This document shows, piece by piece, positions 15,301 to 24,822 of a stretch of 46,973 nt of DNA. The DNA lies in NCBI GenBank assembly GCA_003175985.1, contig PSRJ01000205.1, forward strand, positions 1-46,973, in the 5' to 3' direction. This DNA is from Terriglobia bacterium (GTDB lineage Bacteria > Acidobacteriota > Terriglobia > Bryobacterales > Bryobacteraceae). A program made the translations under genes and the position numbers. How positions within the stretch are numbered: position 1 is the stretch's first letter; each line of letters begins with the position of its first letter. The notes under the pieces are model-generated. The model had not been told where the DNA came from, ran no database searches, and saw only the letters and a list, made by a program, of their open reading frames with translations.

Positions 15301-17294
15301 ACGCGCTGCCTCGCGCGAACTCCCAATCCGAACAATGCAAGCACGGCCAGAAGAGAAACCGCAGTGACGGCCCGGCCCACCTGGTTTTCGAGCGGCGTCA
15401 CGAACCGGAGCTGGATTTCCTGCTCGCCCGGAGGTGCATCCAGCGCCATCAGCCCCATCGGGTCTTTGTGGATCGCTATGGGTTGTCCTCCAGACCACGC
15501 TTGCCAGGCTGGATCGTAGCTTTCCTGCACCACAATCGACTGCCCCGGCGCCAGTTTGGCCCGGACCGACATTGCGTCTGTTCCGTTTCTCGCGACAGTC
15601 GCGGGCGAATCCGGTCCCCGTTCGATCACTTCGACGTAAGCGCGCATGTTCTCCACGTCCACATTCCCCTGCGGCGGTTTCAGCGATTGCAGACGGGCGG
15701 TTTCCACCACTCGCGCGCGCGAGGGGTAGCGCCGCGGAACGCGGTAAACAAAATTGCCCTTGTGATCGTCATAGATCACAGGCAGAACGCTCTCGAATTT
15801 CTCGGGGTGCACGAAATCTTTGAAGACTTCTTGCGAGCGTTTGTCCGAAACGTAGACGGTGTCGACGCCCATCGATTGGAGCCAGAGGATGCCGGGTTCG
15901 GCGTTCGGCCCCAGGTTGAGCTCCCATTGAGCGTTTTCGACGAAGCCGTTCAGCAGCCCCTGTTCGGAGCCGCCGCCGAGCTGCGGCAGGTCATGCCAGG
16001 TGTCATACCAGAACCGCACCGAGCCGCTGGGGTAGGCACGCGCCTCCGGCATGTTCTTCCACAACCACTCCGATACCTGATACTCCACGCGGTTCTGGTA
16101 ATCCGGCCACAGCGGAAACATGTGCCAGGCGTGCCGCAGGTAGCCGGCGGTTGTGGCAAAGGCCGCGAGCGTCACTGCGATCACTGTAGCGCGCGGCCAA
16201 CGGCCCGGGAGATCCCACATCCATAGCAGCACGGTTACTACGCCGAGGATATAAACCAGATCGAGCTCCGGCACAAGCCGCAGGGGCTCGCCCGCGATAC
16301 GAAAATTGAAGAACTTGTTCCCCAGGATGTCGAGCGAAAAGAAGAGCACGTTGCCGCCGGTAAACACAGCCCAGGTCCGCTGCGGTTTGCCCCGCGCCCA
16401 CCGGTCCGTGGCCAGTGCGAACGCAATCGCGGCGATCACGGCGATCCAGATGGACCAGGTGGTGCCGTGTTCGGAAACGTATTTCATGTTCTCCGAAGTC
16501 ACTTTGAAATAGGAAGGCACCAGCCAGAAGGCCGTCAGTCCATAGGCCAGTACCGGAATCGCCAGCGCGGGTACGAGAATCCTTCTGTCCTGCCGGGTGA
16601 TCCAGAAGCTCCATACCAGGATGGGATAGAACACGGCGAGCGCCGTAGCCCCATAAAAGTTGTTGGAGGCCACGGCGGCGGAGAAAACGGCGGCGGCAGC
16701 TAATGCAGCAGGCCGCCGCGCTTCCATGGCCATCCAGGTGAATGCCAGGGCGATGGGAACGAACGCCAGGGCTGTCATGTGCGGCCCCTCGCCATATTTG
16801 ACAAGCACGCCGAGGCGCAGCGGCAGCAACATCCAGGCATCGTCCCGGAATTCTTTCAGGATGAGAAACGAGGGCGACATGAGCGCCGCGGCGGCGGCGC
16901 CCAGCCACGCGGCGCGCCGCGATCGCGTGCCCGTGCGAATCAATAGAAAGACGCCCGCGATCCCGATGCAATAAAAGAACGCAGTGTAGACGTGATAGGC
17001 TTTCACCGGCCAGTAGCCGAATGTCTTGGAGATTACGGCCGTGCCATAGCGGAGCGCCGGAGGATAAATATAGTCGAAACGCGTGCCGCCATACCAGAGC
17101 GGCTGCCATTGCGGGTGCGGCCAGTGGTCGATGAGAAATCGCGCGTCTGCGATGAACGTGCTTTCGATCGAGGCCCACTTGTCGGTGTACTTTGCCTTGA
17201 AATACGGCCGGATCAGTGCGGCCGTCATGAGGAATATCAAAAGGAAATCGAGCAGGATTTCCTGTCGCCGGGATAATTTCCTAGGAACCTTCAA
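15297..17294 (-). CDS. Polytopic membrane protein, YfhO/PTPS-related-like (paralogue 1)
   Basis: The 665-aa protein has a short basic N-terminus (MKVPRKLSRRQE), a first helix, and a loop FIADARFLIDHWPHPQWQPLWYGGTRFDYIYPPAL. This loop is typical of multi-helix proteins with a GT-C-like first periplasmic loop containing acidic residues. About ten further helices follow, then a soluble domain from about residue 420 (YQVSEWLWKNMPEARAYPSGSVRFWYDTW) and a final helix. It is similar in layout and motifs to the next gene. It probably transfers or flips a lipid-linked sugar, or modifies an envelope polymer; this is inferred from its neighbours, a GT2 enzyme and a methyltransferase. The start codon is TTG at 17294, and TTGA is shared with the stop of the GT2 gene. 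Confidence 0.75.
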   Translation of the reverse strand: MKVPRKLSRRQEILLDFLLIFLMTAALIRPYFKAKYTDKWASIESTFIADARFLIDHWPHPQWQPLWYGGTRFDYIYPPALRYGTAVISKTFGYWPVKAYHVYTAFFYCIGIAGVFLLIRTGTRSRRAAWLGAAAAALMSPSFLILKEFRDDAWMLLPLRLGVLVKYGEGPHMTALAFVPIALAFTWMAMEARRPAALAAAAVFSAAVASNNFYGATALAVFYPILVWSFWITRQDRRILVPALAIPVLAYGLTAFWLVPSYFKVTSENMKYVSEHGTTWSIWIAVIAAIAFALATDRWARGKPQRTWAVFTGGNVLFFSLDILGNKFFNFRIAGEPLRLVPELDLVYILGVVTVLLWMWDLPGRWPRATVIAVTLAAFATTAGYLRHAWHMFPLWPDYQNRVEYQVSEWLWKNMPEARAYPSGSVRFWYDTWHDLPQLGGGSEQGLLNGFVENAQWELNLGPNAEPGILWLQSMGVDTVYVSDKRSQEVFKDFVHPEKFESVLPVIYDDHKGNFVYRVPRRYPSRARVVETARLQSLKPPQGNVDVENMRAYVEVIERGPDSPATVARNGTDAMSVRAKLAPGQSIVVQESYDPAWQAWSGGQPIAIHKDPMGLMALDAPPGEQEIQLRFVTPLENQVGRAVTAVSLLAVLALFGLGVRARQRV

Positions 17295-18088
17295 TTCACT
17301 TTGCCTGCCGGTGCGATTCCCGCGGCGCTTCGGTAACGGCGCTCCAGGCTGTCAAACTGGCGCTGCCGGAGCAGGCCGCCGCGATGCAGCAGATACCGCG
17401 AGAGCAGCCACAGAATCGAGAGTCCGTAAATGGAGCTTTGGACGAATGTGGCCGAAGACGCCTGCGCAAAGTATCGCGTCGGCACCGGCACCTCGCGAAT
17501 CCGCAAGCCCAGGCTGACGATTTGCGCGAGGATCTCCTGATCGAAAATGAAACGGTCGGAATTCATCTGCAAGTTTACGGACTCGAGAACCTCGCGCCGG
17601 AATGCGCGATAGCCCGTGTGGTATTCGGAAAGACGCAAGCCGAAGGCCACGTTTTCCAGCAGGGTCAAAAACCGGTTGGAGTAATATTTCCACCAGGGCA
17701 TCCCTTGCTCGATGGGGTTAGCACCCATGAGGCGCGAGCCCAGCACCACATCGGCCGCGCCTTCCTGAATGGGGCGGATGATTTCAGGCAGCAGCGTGGG
17801 GTCGTATTGATAATCGGGATGAACCATAACGACGATATCGGCGCCGGCGCGCAGCGCTTCGCGGTAGCACGTTTTCTGATTCGCGCCGTAGCCGTAATTG
17901 CGGTCGTGGACGAATAATTCGAGGCCCAAATCGCGGGCGACGCGCGCGGTTTCATCCGAGCTTCCATCGTCCACCAGGATGACGAGATCCACCAGATCCC
18001 GCGGCAGCGCGGCATACGTCATGTGCAGCGTCTTGGCGGCATTGAACGCCGGCATCACCACGACGACCTTGGGTTTTACCAGGCTCAT
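17291..18088 (-). CDS. Family 2 glycosyltransferase (dolichyl/polyprenyl-phosphate sugar synthase-like)
   Basis: The 265-aa protein has the GT-A nucleotide-sugar fold. VVVVMPAFNAAKTL opens the fold, VDDGSSDET at 39-47 binds the nucleotide, and HPDYQYDP at 90-97 sits where DPM1-type enzymes carry their metal-binding acidic cluster. HTGYRAFRREVLES follows. A single hydrophobic segment near the C-terminus (IYGLSILWLLSRYLL) could hold it at the inner membrane. It likely makes a polyprenyl-phosphate-linked sugar used by the two downstream membrane proteins (inference). The ATG at 18088 was chosen because it overlaps the methyltransferase stop as ATGA and homology starts there; the frame is open further upstream but reads in the shadow of the methyltransferase gene. 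Confidence 0.88.
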   Translation of the reverse strand: MSLVKPKVVVVMPAFNAAKTLHMTYAALPRDLVDLVILVDDGSSDETARVARDLGLELFVHDRNYGYGANQKTCYREALRAGADIVVMVHPDYQYDPTLLPEIIRPIQEGAADVVLGSRLMGANPIEQGMPWWKYYSNRFLTLLENVAFGLRLSEYHTGYRAFRREVLESVNLQMNSDRFIFDQEILAQIVSLGLRIREVPVPTRYFAQASSATFVQSSIYGLSILWLLSRYLLHRGGLLRQRQFDSLERRYRSAAGIAPAGKVN

Positions 18089-18789
18089 GAACGCCGCTCC
18101 ACCCGAGCGCGGACGATGAATTGATACGCGAACAGCCGCATCCAGACTCGCGCCATCCCGAACGAGAGCCGTTCCATAGCCCGGATGACGCCCGAGCCGT
18201 CCCAATGCGGAAGGGCCAATCCTACGGGGACGGCCGCCGGCTGTACGCTCTCGATCCGAAACCCGGCCCGCTCTAACAGGCTTACCCAGCCATCCCACGT
18301 GAAAAAATGCAGGTGTGTCTTATCGAACAGTCCCTGGTCATGCTGCGGAAACCGGCCGCGCAGCACGTTCCAACGAAAATACGCGTTGCCGCTGTTTGGC
18401 AGAGAGGCTAGCAAAATGCCATCGGGAGCCAGGTGCCGCCGGCAATCCTCAAGGAGCAGAAGTGGATCCCGCAGGTGCTCCAGGATGTCGGCGCACAAGA
18501 CGTAATCCCAGGTCCCCGCGAGCGGTGGGAGACCATCGTCCAGGTCGGCTTCTACAAAGCGAATCGACTCCGGATGCGGCGTTCCCGGAAGATCCACACC
18601 GGTCACCGCGAAACCGCGGGCGGCCAGAACCTCGCCGAGATAGCCTTCGGCGCAGCCGGCATCGAGCACGCGGCGGCCGTTCCCAACGTCCGGAAATTCC
18701 TCCAGGAGCAGAGTATGGCTGCTGTATGCGCGCGGTTTGAAGCGATAGCGGACAGGCTGTTCCAAACCAGCCGAAGTCATTTCGTCCAT
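18085..18789 (-). CDS. Class I SAM-dependent methyltransferase
   Basis: The 234-aa protein has the Rossmann SAM-binding motif VLDAGCAEG at 41-49, the acidic ribose-binding position in VTGVDLPG, and a post-motif region WDYVLCADILEHLRDPLLLLEDCRRHLAPDGILLASLPN. This places it with the Methyltransf_11/23-type small-molecule and glycan methyltransferases. The C-terminal AMERLSFGMARVWMRLFAYQFIVRAR could contact the membrane. Its target is unknown; its place at the head of a coupled glycosyltransferase set suggests a sugar or lipid-linked glycan. The start is ATG 18789 (or 18780, three codons later). It lies 17 bp after the efflux channel gene on the same strand, so it could be read through from the pump operon. 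Confidence 0.87.
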   Translation of the reverse strand: MDEMTSAGLEQPVRYRFKPRAYSSHTLLLEEFPDVGNGRRVLDAGCAEGYLGEVLAARGFAVTGVDLPGTPHPESIRFVEADLDDGLPPLAGTWDYVLCADILEHLRDPLLLLEDCRRHLAPDGILLASLPNSGNAYFRWNVLRGRFPQHDQGLFDKTHLHFFTWDGWVSLLERAGFRIESVQPAAVPVGLALPHWDGSGVIRAMERLSFGMARVWMRLFAYQFIVRARVERRS

Positions 18790-18806
18790 TATACAGTCGA
18801 ACCGTG

Positions 18807-20219
18807 CTACTGCCAGCCGCCGCCGAGAGCCTTGTAGAGCTGCACCACGCTCAGCAGTTCGCTGCGGCGGATTTGGGCAAGGGTCAACTCCGCCTGAAAC
18901 TGATCGCGGTCCGCGTCCAGGGCGTTGAGCAGAGTGTCAACGCCGCCGCGATATCGCACGTAGGCCAGGCGCGTCCGATCCTGCAAGGCGGTCACCAGGA
19001 GCTCCTGTTGCATCCGGCTTTCCCGCACTCTCTGATGAGCGATCAAGCCATCCGAAACTTCCGTGAAGCCCGACTGAATCGCTCTTTCGTATTCCACCAG
19101 GGCCCTTTCGTGCAGAGCCTCCGCCAGTTTCACGTTCGATTTGAGCCGGCCCGCGGTGAAGATCGGTTGCGTCACCTGGGGGACGAAACTCCAAGCGCCA
19201 TTCGCTTCGCTGAAAAGGCCGGAAAGCTGATTGCTCTGCCCGCCCAGGAACCCGCTTAAGCTGATTTGCGGAAAGTAAGCCGCTTTGGCGACGCCAATTT
19301 CGGCGTTGGCGGCGACGAGGTTCTGCTCGGCTGCGCGAATATCGGGGCGGCGCTCCAGCAAAGCGGAAGGGAGGCCCGCCGGCACATCGGGCGGCAGGTC
19401 CTGCTCCGTCAGGCTCCGCCCCCGAACGATTTCGCCGGGGTTGTTCGCGAGGAGCAGGCTAATCGCGTTCTCGGTCAGTTCGATCTGTTGCTGCAAGGCC
19501 GGAATGGTCTCTGCTGCCGTGTAAACAAGCTGCTCACCCTGGCGCAATTCCAGCAGCGTGGCAACTCCGCCGCTCTGCCGGCTTCGGATTAAATCCAGAG
19601 ACGCCTGACGAGTCGCCAGGGTTCGGCGCGAAATATCGAGCTCATAATCCAGCTCGCGCAGGTTGAAGTAGGCGGTCGCGACGTCGCTGACGAGAGTCGT
19701 GATCACGGCCTTGCGCGTCTCCTCGGCGCTCAGGAGGTTGGCGCGTGCTGCCTCGGTGGCGCGCCGCAGCCGCCCCCAGATATCCACTTCAAAAGACAGC
19801 AGGTCGAGAGTCACACTCCCGAAGGTGCGGTTTTGGGACGGCACAAAGCTGGCCGGCAATCGCAGTGAGCCATTTCGGGAGGTGCGTGTCGTGGATAGCT
19901 CCGCGCCGGCGCCGAGATTCGGATACTGCTCCGAGCGGGTTATGCCCAGGCTGGCGCGGGCTGCGTCGACTCGCGCCACGGCTTCGCGTAAGTCGTAATT
20001 CTGTGCCAGCGCGGTGCGCTCAAGCTCCTGCAGCCGTTCATCCTTGAAGACTTCAAACCACTTCAGGTCTGCGAGGGACGACGATTCGCCCGGAGGCAGC
20101 GGCGTAGGAGCGCGGAAGCTGGCAGGTGTTTGCACGGCCGGACGCCGGTAGTTCGGTCCTACCGTACAACCGGCCCACGTGACGGCGGCCAGGATGACTG
20201 CGATGCGGAGCCGGTTCAT
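18807..20219 (-). CDS. Outer-membrane efflux channel, NodT/OprM-type lipoprotein
   Basis: The 470-aa protein is the outer-membrane channel of a tripartite RND pump. It has a lipoprotein-type signal ending WAGC with Cys18, then the family hallmark TVGPNYRRPAV. Two repeats of the TolC-like fold follow, including LDLLSFEVDIWGRLRRATEAARANLLSAEE (the FDLWGR-like signature) and the later copy AKAAYFPQISLSGFLGGQSNQL. It forms a trimeric barrel with a periplasmic alpha-helical tunnel in the family. It lies three bases after the RND gene and is therefore in the same operon. The length is normal for NodT-type factors. Confidence 0.93.
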   Translation of the reverse strand: MNRLRIAVILAAVTWAGCTVGPNYRRPAVQTPASFRAPTPLPPGESSSLADLKWFEVFKDERLQELERTALAQNYDLREAVARVDAARASLGITRSEQYPNLGAGAELSTTRTSRNGSLRLPASFVPSQNRTFGSVTLDLLSFEVDIWGRLRRATEAARANLLSAEETRKAVITTLVSDVATAYFNLRELDYELDISRRTLATRQASLDLIRSRQSGGVATLLELRQGEQLVYTAAETIPALQQQIELTENAISLLLANNPGEIVRGRSLTEQDLPPDVPAGLPSALLERRPDIRAAEQNLVAANAEIGVAKAAYFPQISLSGFLGGQSNQLSGLFSEANGAWSFVPQVTQPIFTAGRLKSNVKLAEALHERALVEYERAIQSGFTEVSDGLIAHQRVRESRMQQELLVTALQDRTRLAYVRYRGGVDTLLNALDADRDQFQAELTLAQIRRSELLSVVQLYKALGGGWQ

Positions 20220-20222
20220 GGC

Positions 20223-23200
20223 TCAATCCCCCTCCGAACCGAGAGGAGTTCGTCTCCCGGCGGCGAACACACGCTCTTTTTCCGGGCCTGAGACTCGCTC
20301 CACCACGTAGAACACCGCCGGCACAAAGAAGATGCCGATCAGGCTCGCCGCCAGCATGCCGCCTATTACGGTCGTGCCCATGATCTGCCGCGCCACCGAG
20401 CCCGCGCCCGACGCCGTCCAAAGCGGCACGCTGCCCAGAATAAACGCGAACGACGTCATCAGAATGGGACGCAAGCGGAGCCGTGCTCCTTCGAGCGCGG
20501 CGTCCACCAGGTTCTTTCCCTTCTCAAACTCGTCTTTGGCGAACTCGACAATCAATATGGCGTTCTTCGCAGACAGGCCGATCAACATGACCAAACCGAT
20601 TTGAGAATAGACATCGCTTTCGATCTGAACCATGTAGGGGGGAAGCAATGCGCTCAACACGGTGCGCCGGAGCCAGAGAACGGCGAACGCGCCGAATACG
20701 GCGATGGGCGTGCTCAACAGCACGCTGAATGGAAGCGACCAGCTCTCATAAAGGGCCGCCAGAATCAGAAAAACAAACAGAAGTGAAAATCCGAAGATGA
20801 CGGCCGGCGGTACGCCCTCCTGTGCTTTCTTTTCCTGGTAGGACATGGCCGAGTAGTCGTAACCCATCTCGCGGGGCATGGTCTGATCGAAGACTTCTTC
20901 GAGCGCCTTCATCGCCTGTCCGGAGCTATAGCCCGGGGCAGCGTTGCCGTTGAGCTGCGCCGCGCGGTACATATTGAATCGCATGGTGAACTCCGGCCCG
21001 CTTCTGGATTCGAATTTCGTGAGTGCCGACAGCGGCACACTCTGGCCGGCATTGTTTCGTACGTAGAATTGCCCGGCGTTTTCGGCCCGGTTCCGGAAGT
21101 CTCCATCCGCTTCGATGTAGACCGGCCATTGGCGGCCGAAGCGGTTGAAGTAGTTTACAAAGTAACCGCCCAAGAAGGTCTGCAGGGTCTTATAGACATC
21201 GTTGACCTGGACGCCCTGTTTGAGCACCTTGTCTTCGTCCACATCCACGAACTGCTGCGGGACGCTGGGCAGCAGAGTCGTATTCAGGCCCGCGATCTCC
21301 GGCCGTTTGCGCGCCGCCGCCATGAAGGTGTTCAGGTTGTTCGCCAGGAATCCCACGTCGTTGCCAGCCCGGTCCTCGAGTACGAACGTGAACCCGCCCG
21401 CGGTGCCGACACCGGGTATTGCAGGCGGCGAAAAATCGAACGCGACACCTTCCGGTAACGTGCTCAGCGCCCCATTCAGACGCTGCTTGATCGCCTGGAA
21501 TTGCTGGTCCCGGCTCTTGCGGTCGCTCCACTCCTTCAGAGTCACGAAGAAGAACGCGTTGTAGCTGGTCCTGACAAAGCTCAACAGGCTGAATCCGACG
21601 ACACTGGTGGTGTATTGCACGCCCGGCGTTTGCGAGAGAACACTTTCAATCTTCCGTGCAACCGCGTCTGTTCGCTGCAGGGAAGCTGCATTGGGAAGTT
21701 GCAGATTGACGTAGAGGTATCCCTGATCCTCATCCGGCAGGAAGCTGGAAGGCACCTTGCTGCTGAAGAAACCTGCCGCTACGCCGAAACCCACGAGTAA
21801 CAGCAGCGCGAATGCGCTCTTGCGAATGAGGACGCCCGACCAGCGAACGTAGCCGTCGGTGGCGCGCCCGAACAAGCGGTTGAACCAATCGAAGAACCGG
21901 CGCAGCAGTCCCCGGCTCGCGGTCTTCGGTTTGAGCATCAGGGCCGCCAATGCCGGGCTCAGAGTGAGGGCATTGAATGCCGAAAGAATCACGGAAATCG
22001 CGATGGTAACCGCGAATTGCTGATACAGCCTTCCGGTGATGCCGGGAATAAACGCTGTGGGAATGAAGACGGCGGAAAGGACCAGCGCGATTCCGATCAC
22101 CGGTCCCGAGATCTCTTCCATCGCTTTAAAGGCTGCCTCCTTGGGAGCGAACCCCGCCTCGATATGCCGTTCGACCCCCTCCACGACGACGATCGCGTCA
22201 TCCACCACAAGACCGATCGCGAGCACCAGGCCGAAAAGTGAAAGCGTATTGATCGAGAAGCCGAACAGTGGGAAGAATACGAACGTGCCCACCAGAGAGA
22301 CGGGAACGGCAAGCAGCGGGATGAGGGTGGCGCGCCAGCCTTGCAGGAAAATGTAAACGACGACGATGACCAATACAATCGCGATGACCAGAGTCTCGAC
22401 AATCTCCCGGATGCCTTCGCTCACCGCGTGAGTGGTATCGAGCGCGACGGAGAAATCCACATCGGAAGGAAAGCGCCTCTTAGCTTCGGCCATCAGTTTG
22501 TTCACGCCCTGGGCTGCCTCCACCGCGTTAGACCCCGGTAGCTGGTACACGGCAATGATGGCGCTGGGCTTGCCATTCAAGCGGCCAACGATCGTATAAT
22601 CCTGGGAGCCGAGTTCGACGCGCGCCACATCTTTGACGCGCACAATACCCCCGTCCGGCGCCTCTCGTACGACGATCTGCCCGAATTCCTCCGGCGTCGT
22701 GCGCCGCCCGCGGGTGCGCACCGAGTAGGTGTACTCCTGGCCTGGCGGCACGGGCTCGCTTCCCACCTGGCCCGCCGGATTCACCGTGTTCTGCGTCTGT
22801 ATCGCATTTACAATCTCGGGTACGGTAATGCCGAGCTTGGCGAGCTGATCCGGCCTTACCCATAGACGCATCGCATACTGTCCGGCTCCAAACACCTGGA
22901 CGCTTCCGATGCCCGGAACGCGCGTCAACTGGTCGTTCAGATTGATGTAAGCGTAGTTGGACAGGAAGCGCCCGTCATAAGTGCCGTGCGGCGAATAGAG
23001 ACTCAGCAGCATCAGCGGAGCCGTCAGAGTCTTTTGCACAGTGACTCCCAATGCATTTACTTCGGCGGGAAGTTGCGGCGCGGCGAGGGATTCACGTATC
23101 TGGGAGAGAATCAAATCGGTATTGGGGTCTGTCTTGACGTCGAAATCGACAATCAATCGCATCTCGCCTTTGGCGGTAGCGTTGAGCGAGTACATGTAGT

Positions 23201-23426
23201 TCATGTTGTCCACGCCGCTCATTTGCTGTTCGATGGGCGTGGCAACCGATTGTTCGACAGTCTGCGCATCGGCGCCGGTGTAAACCGCGGAGATCTGCAC
23301 CTCCGGAGGAGCGATCTGCGGGAATAAGGCTACCGGAAGACCCGCGATAGCCACGGCGCCGATGATCACCATGACGATCGAGATCACCATCGCCACGATC
23401 GGGCGGTTGATAAAGAATTTGGACAT
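20223..23426 (-). CDS. RND efflux pump inner-membrane subunit, AcrB/MexB (HAE1) type
   Basis: The 1067-aa protein is a proton-driven drug/hydrophobe exporter. The start MSKFFINRPIVAMVISIVMVIIG is the canonical N-terminus of HAE1 pumps. The proton-relay aspartates are present as Asp409-Asp410 in GLVVDDAIVVVEGVERH of helix 4, and the matching lysine lies in GLSAKNAILIVEFAKDE of helix 10. Two large periplasmic porter loops and twelve helices are evident. Length is normal. Substrates cannot be predicted. The ATG at 23426 was chosen by the family N-terminus. Five bases separate it from the adaptor gene and three from the channel gene. No regulator of the TetR or MarR type is adjacent, which is unusual for such operons. 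Confidence 0.96.
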   Translation of the reverse strand: MSKFFINRPIVAMVISIVMVIIGAVAIAGLPVALFPQIAPPEVQISAVYTGADAQTVEQSVATPIEQQMSGVDNMNYMYSLNATAKGEMRLIVDFDVKTDPNTDLILSQIRESLAAPQLPAEVNALGVTVQKTLTAPLMLLSLYSPHGTYDGRFLSNYAYINLNDQLTRVPGIGSVQVFGAGQYAMRLWVRPDQLAKLGITVPEIVNAIQTQNTVNPAGQVGSEPVPPGQEYTYSVRTRGRRTTPEEFGQIVVREAPDGGIVRVKDVARVELGSQDYTIVGRLNGKPSAIIAVYQLPGSNAVEAAQGVNKLMAEAKRRFPSDVDFSVALDTTHAVSEGIREIVETLVIAIVLVIVVVYIFLQGWRATLIPLLAVPVSLVGTFVFFPLFGFSINTLSLFGLVLAIGLVVDDAIVVVEGVERHIEAGFAPKEAAFKAMEEISGPVIGIALVLSAVFIPTAFIPGITGRLYQQFAVTIAISVILSAFNALTLSPALAALMLKPKTASRGLLRRFFDWFNRLFGRATDGYVRWSGVLIRKSAFALLLLVGFGVAAGFFSSKVPSSFLPDEDQGYLYVNLQLPNAASLQRTDAVARKIESVLSQTPGVQYTTSVVGFSLLSFVRTSYNAFFFVTLKEWSDRKSRDQQFQAIKQRLNGALSTLPEGVAFDFSPPAIPGVGTAGGFTFVLEDRAGNDVGFLANNLNTFMAAARKRPEIAGLNTTLLPSVPQQFVDVDEDKVLKQGVQVNDVYKTLQTFLGGYFVNYFNRFGRQWPVYIEADGDFRNRAENAGQFYVRNNAGQSVPLSALTKFESRSGPEFTMRFNMYRAAQLNGNAAPGYSSGQAMKALEEVFDQTMPREMGYDYSAMSYQEKKAQEGVPPAVIFGFSLLFVFLILAALYESWSLPFSVLLSTPIAVFGAFAVLWLRRTVLSALLPPYMVQIESDVYSQIGLVMLIGLSAKNAILIVEFAKDEFEKGKNLVDAALEGARLRLRPILMTSFAFILGSVPLWTASGAGSVARQIMGTTVIGGMLAASLIGIFFVPAVFYVVERVSGPEKERVFAAGRRTPLGSEGD

Positions 23427-23431
23427 GGCGC

Positions 23432-24712
23432 TTATCTCCCCGGCAGTTCCGCGACTGCAGCATACGGTTTCACATTGACCGTCATACCGGGGCGAACCTT
23501 CTGCACGCCTTCGGCGACCACTCGCTCCCCGGGATTCAGGCCTTGTTCGATGATCCAAAGGCTGCCCACACGATCGCTGGGCTTCACGTTGCGGATATCG
23601 ATTTTGTTGTCGCCGCTCACAACCGCAACCTGATAGATCCCCTGCAGTTCGCTTACGGCCCGCTGGGGAACCAGCAACGCATGTGGCGCCATCCGGAAGG
23701 ACATCCGAACCCGGGCGTATTGTCCGGGACGGAGTGTGTTTTCAGGGTTGGCAAAAAGCCCGGCCACGCGAATCGATCCGGTGCTGGGATTCACCTGGCG
23801 GTCGGCGAAATAGAAGCTACCCATCTGCGGATAGATCGTGCCATCGGCCAGCATGAGCTGCAGGCGCAATTGTTTGCGTTCCGCGTCCACGGTGGCCTGG
23901 GTTGTGTAGAGTTTGTGGAACTCCAGATAGTCTTGTTCGCTGGCGGTGAAATAGACTTTGATGGGGTTCAGCGTCGATATGGTCGTCACCGCCCCGCTGG
24001 AAGGGTTCACCAGCGCGCCCACCTGTTGCTGCGCCTGCCCGGCTATGCCATCGATGGGTGAAGTGAGCCTGGTGAAGCCGAGATTGAGGTCCGCAGTTGC
24101 CACCGCGGCCCGCGCCGCCTCCACCGTTGCAGTGGCCGCCTGAATCTGGGCGCGCGCGGTTTCGACTTGCGCGTCCGCCGCCTGCACCTGTGCCTTGGCG
24201 GCAAGATTGTTCTGCGTGGCGTTATCCAGATCCTGCTGCGTGATGGCTTGCTGCTGGGCCAGAGGAATGTAGCGATCGACATCCCGCTGCGTCTTTCCCT
24301 GGTTCGCCTGCGCTACCGCAACTTGTGCCTCTGCCTGTCCCAGTTGCGCTCTGGCTTGCGCGAGTTGACCGTTAGCTTGCGAAAGCTGGCCGCGCGCCTG
24401 ATCGACCGCCGCCTGGAAGGGCCGCGGATCGATCTCAAACAACAACTGGCCCTTTTGCACAAACGAACCTTCCGTGTAGTCCTGCTTCAGAAGGTAGCCG
24501 GTGACTTGAGCCTTGATATCGGCGTTCACATAGCCATCGAGCGTGCCGATCCATTCGTTATAGATCGGAACGTCGCGTTGTTGGACCGGCGTCACCTCCA
24601 CGGTGAGCGGTTCCTGTGAGCGCGCAGCCTCCGTACGTTTGGCACACCCGCTCTCCAGGATCGCGGTCAGGGAAGCCACTGCGATGATCGCGCGAATAAC
24701 GAACTGCTTCAT
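23432..24712 (-). CDS. RND pump periplasmic adaptor (membrane fusion protein, AcrA/MexA type)
   Basis: The 426-aa protein bridges pump and channel in the periplasm. A lipoprotein-like signal ends LESGC (Cys23); Glu at -3 is an unusual lipobox residue, so acylation is likely but not certain. The order of domains is a barrel-sandwich half (VTGYLLKQDYTEGSFVQKGQLLFEIDPRPFQ) and then a long coiled-coil hairpin rich in Ala/Gln (about residues 105-200, LSQANGQLAQARAQLGQAEAQ and similar). The second lipoyl half (TRLTSPIDGIAGQAQQQVGALV), a beta barrel and a membrane-proximal domain follow. It is the first gene of the three-gene pump operon. Confidence 0.95.
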   Translation of the reverse strand: MKQFVIRAIIAVASLTAILESGCAKRTEAARSQEPLTVEVTPVQQRDVPIYNEWIGTLDGYVNADIKAQVTGYLLKQDYTEGSFVQKGQLLFEIDPRPFQAAVDQARGQLSQANGQLAQARAQLGQAEAQVAVAQANQGKTQRDVDRYIPLAQQQAITQQDLDNATQNNLAAKAQVQAADAQVETARAQIQAATATVEAARAAVATADLNLGFTRLTSPIDGIAGQAQQQVGALVNPSSGAVTTISTLNPIKVYFTASEQDYLEFHKLYTTQATVDAERKQLRLQLMLADGTIYPQMGSFYFADRQVNPSTGSIRVAGLFANPENTLRPGQYARVRMSFRMAPHALLVPQRAVSELQGIYQVAVVSGDNKIDIRNVKPSDRVGSLWIIEQGLNPGERVVAEGVQKVRPGMTVNVKPYAAVAELPGR

Positions 24713-24759
24713 AGAGAGTTCGATGCGTGTACCGTGTAGATTTATTCAACTAGGAGCCT

Positions 24760-24778
24760 CTATACGGCAAGTGTATGG
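24760..24778. repeat. Short inverted repeat upstream of the pump operon
   Basis: CTATAC (24760-24765) and GTATGG (24773-24778) form an imperfect dyad, with TATAC/GTATx arms seven bases apart. It lies in the 110 bp gap ahead of the adaptor gene (start 24712). It could be the operator of an unlinked TetR-like repressor, but the arms are short and chance is a real alternative. No convincing -35/-10 pair is visible in this gap. Confidence 0.25.
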
Positions 24779-24822
24779 AAGCGTACGATTCGAGATACCT
24801 CGATTGTGTTAGCCGGAGCTAC

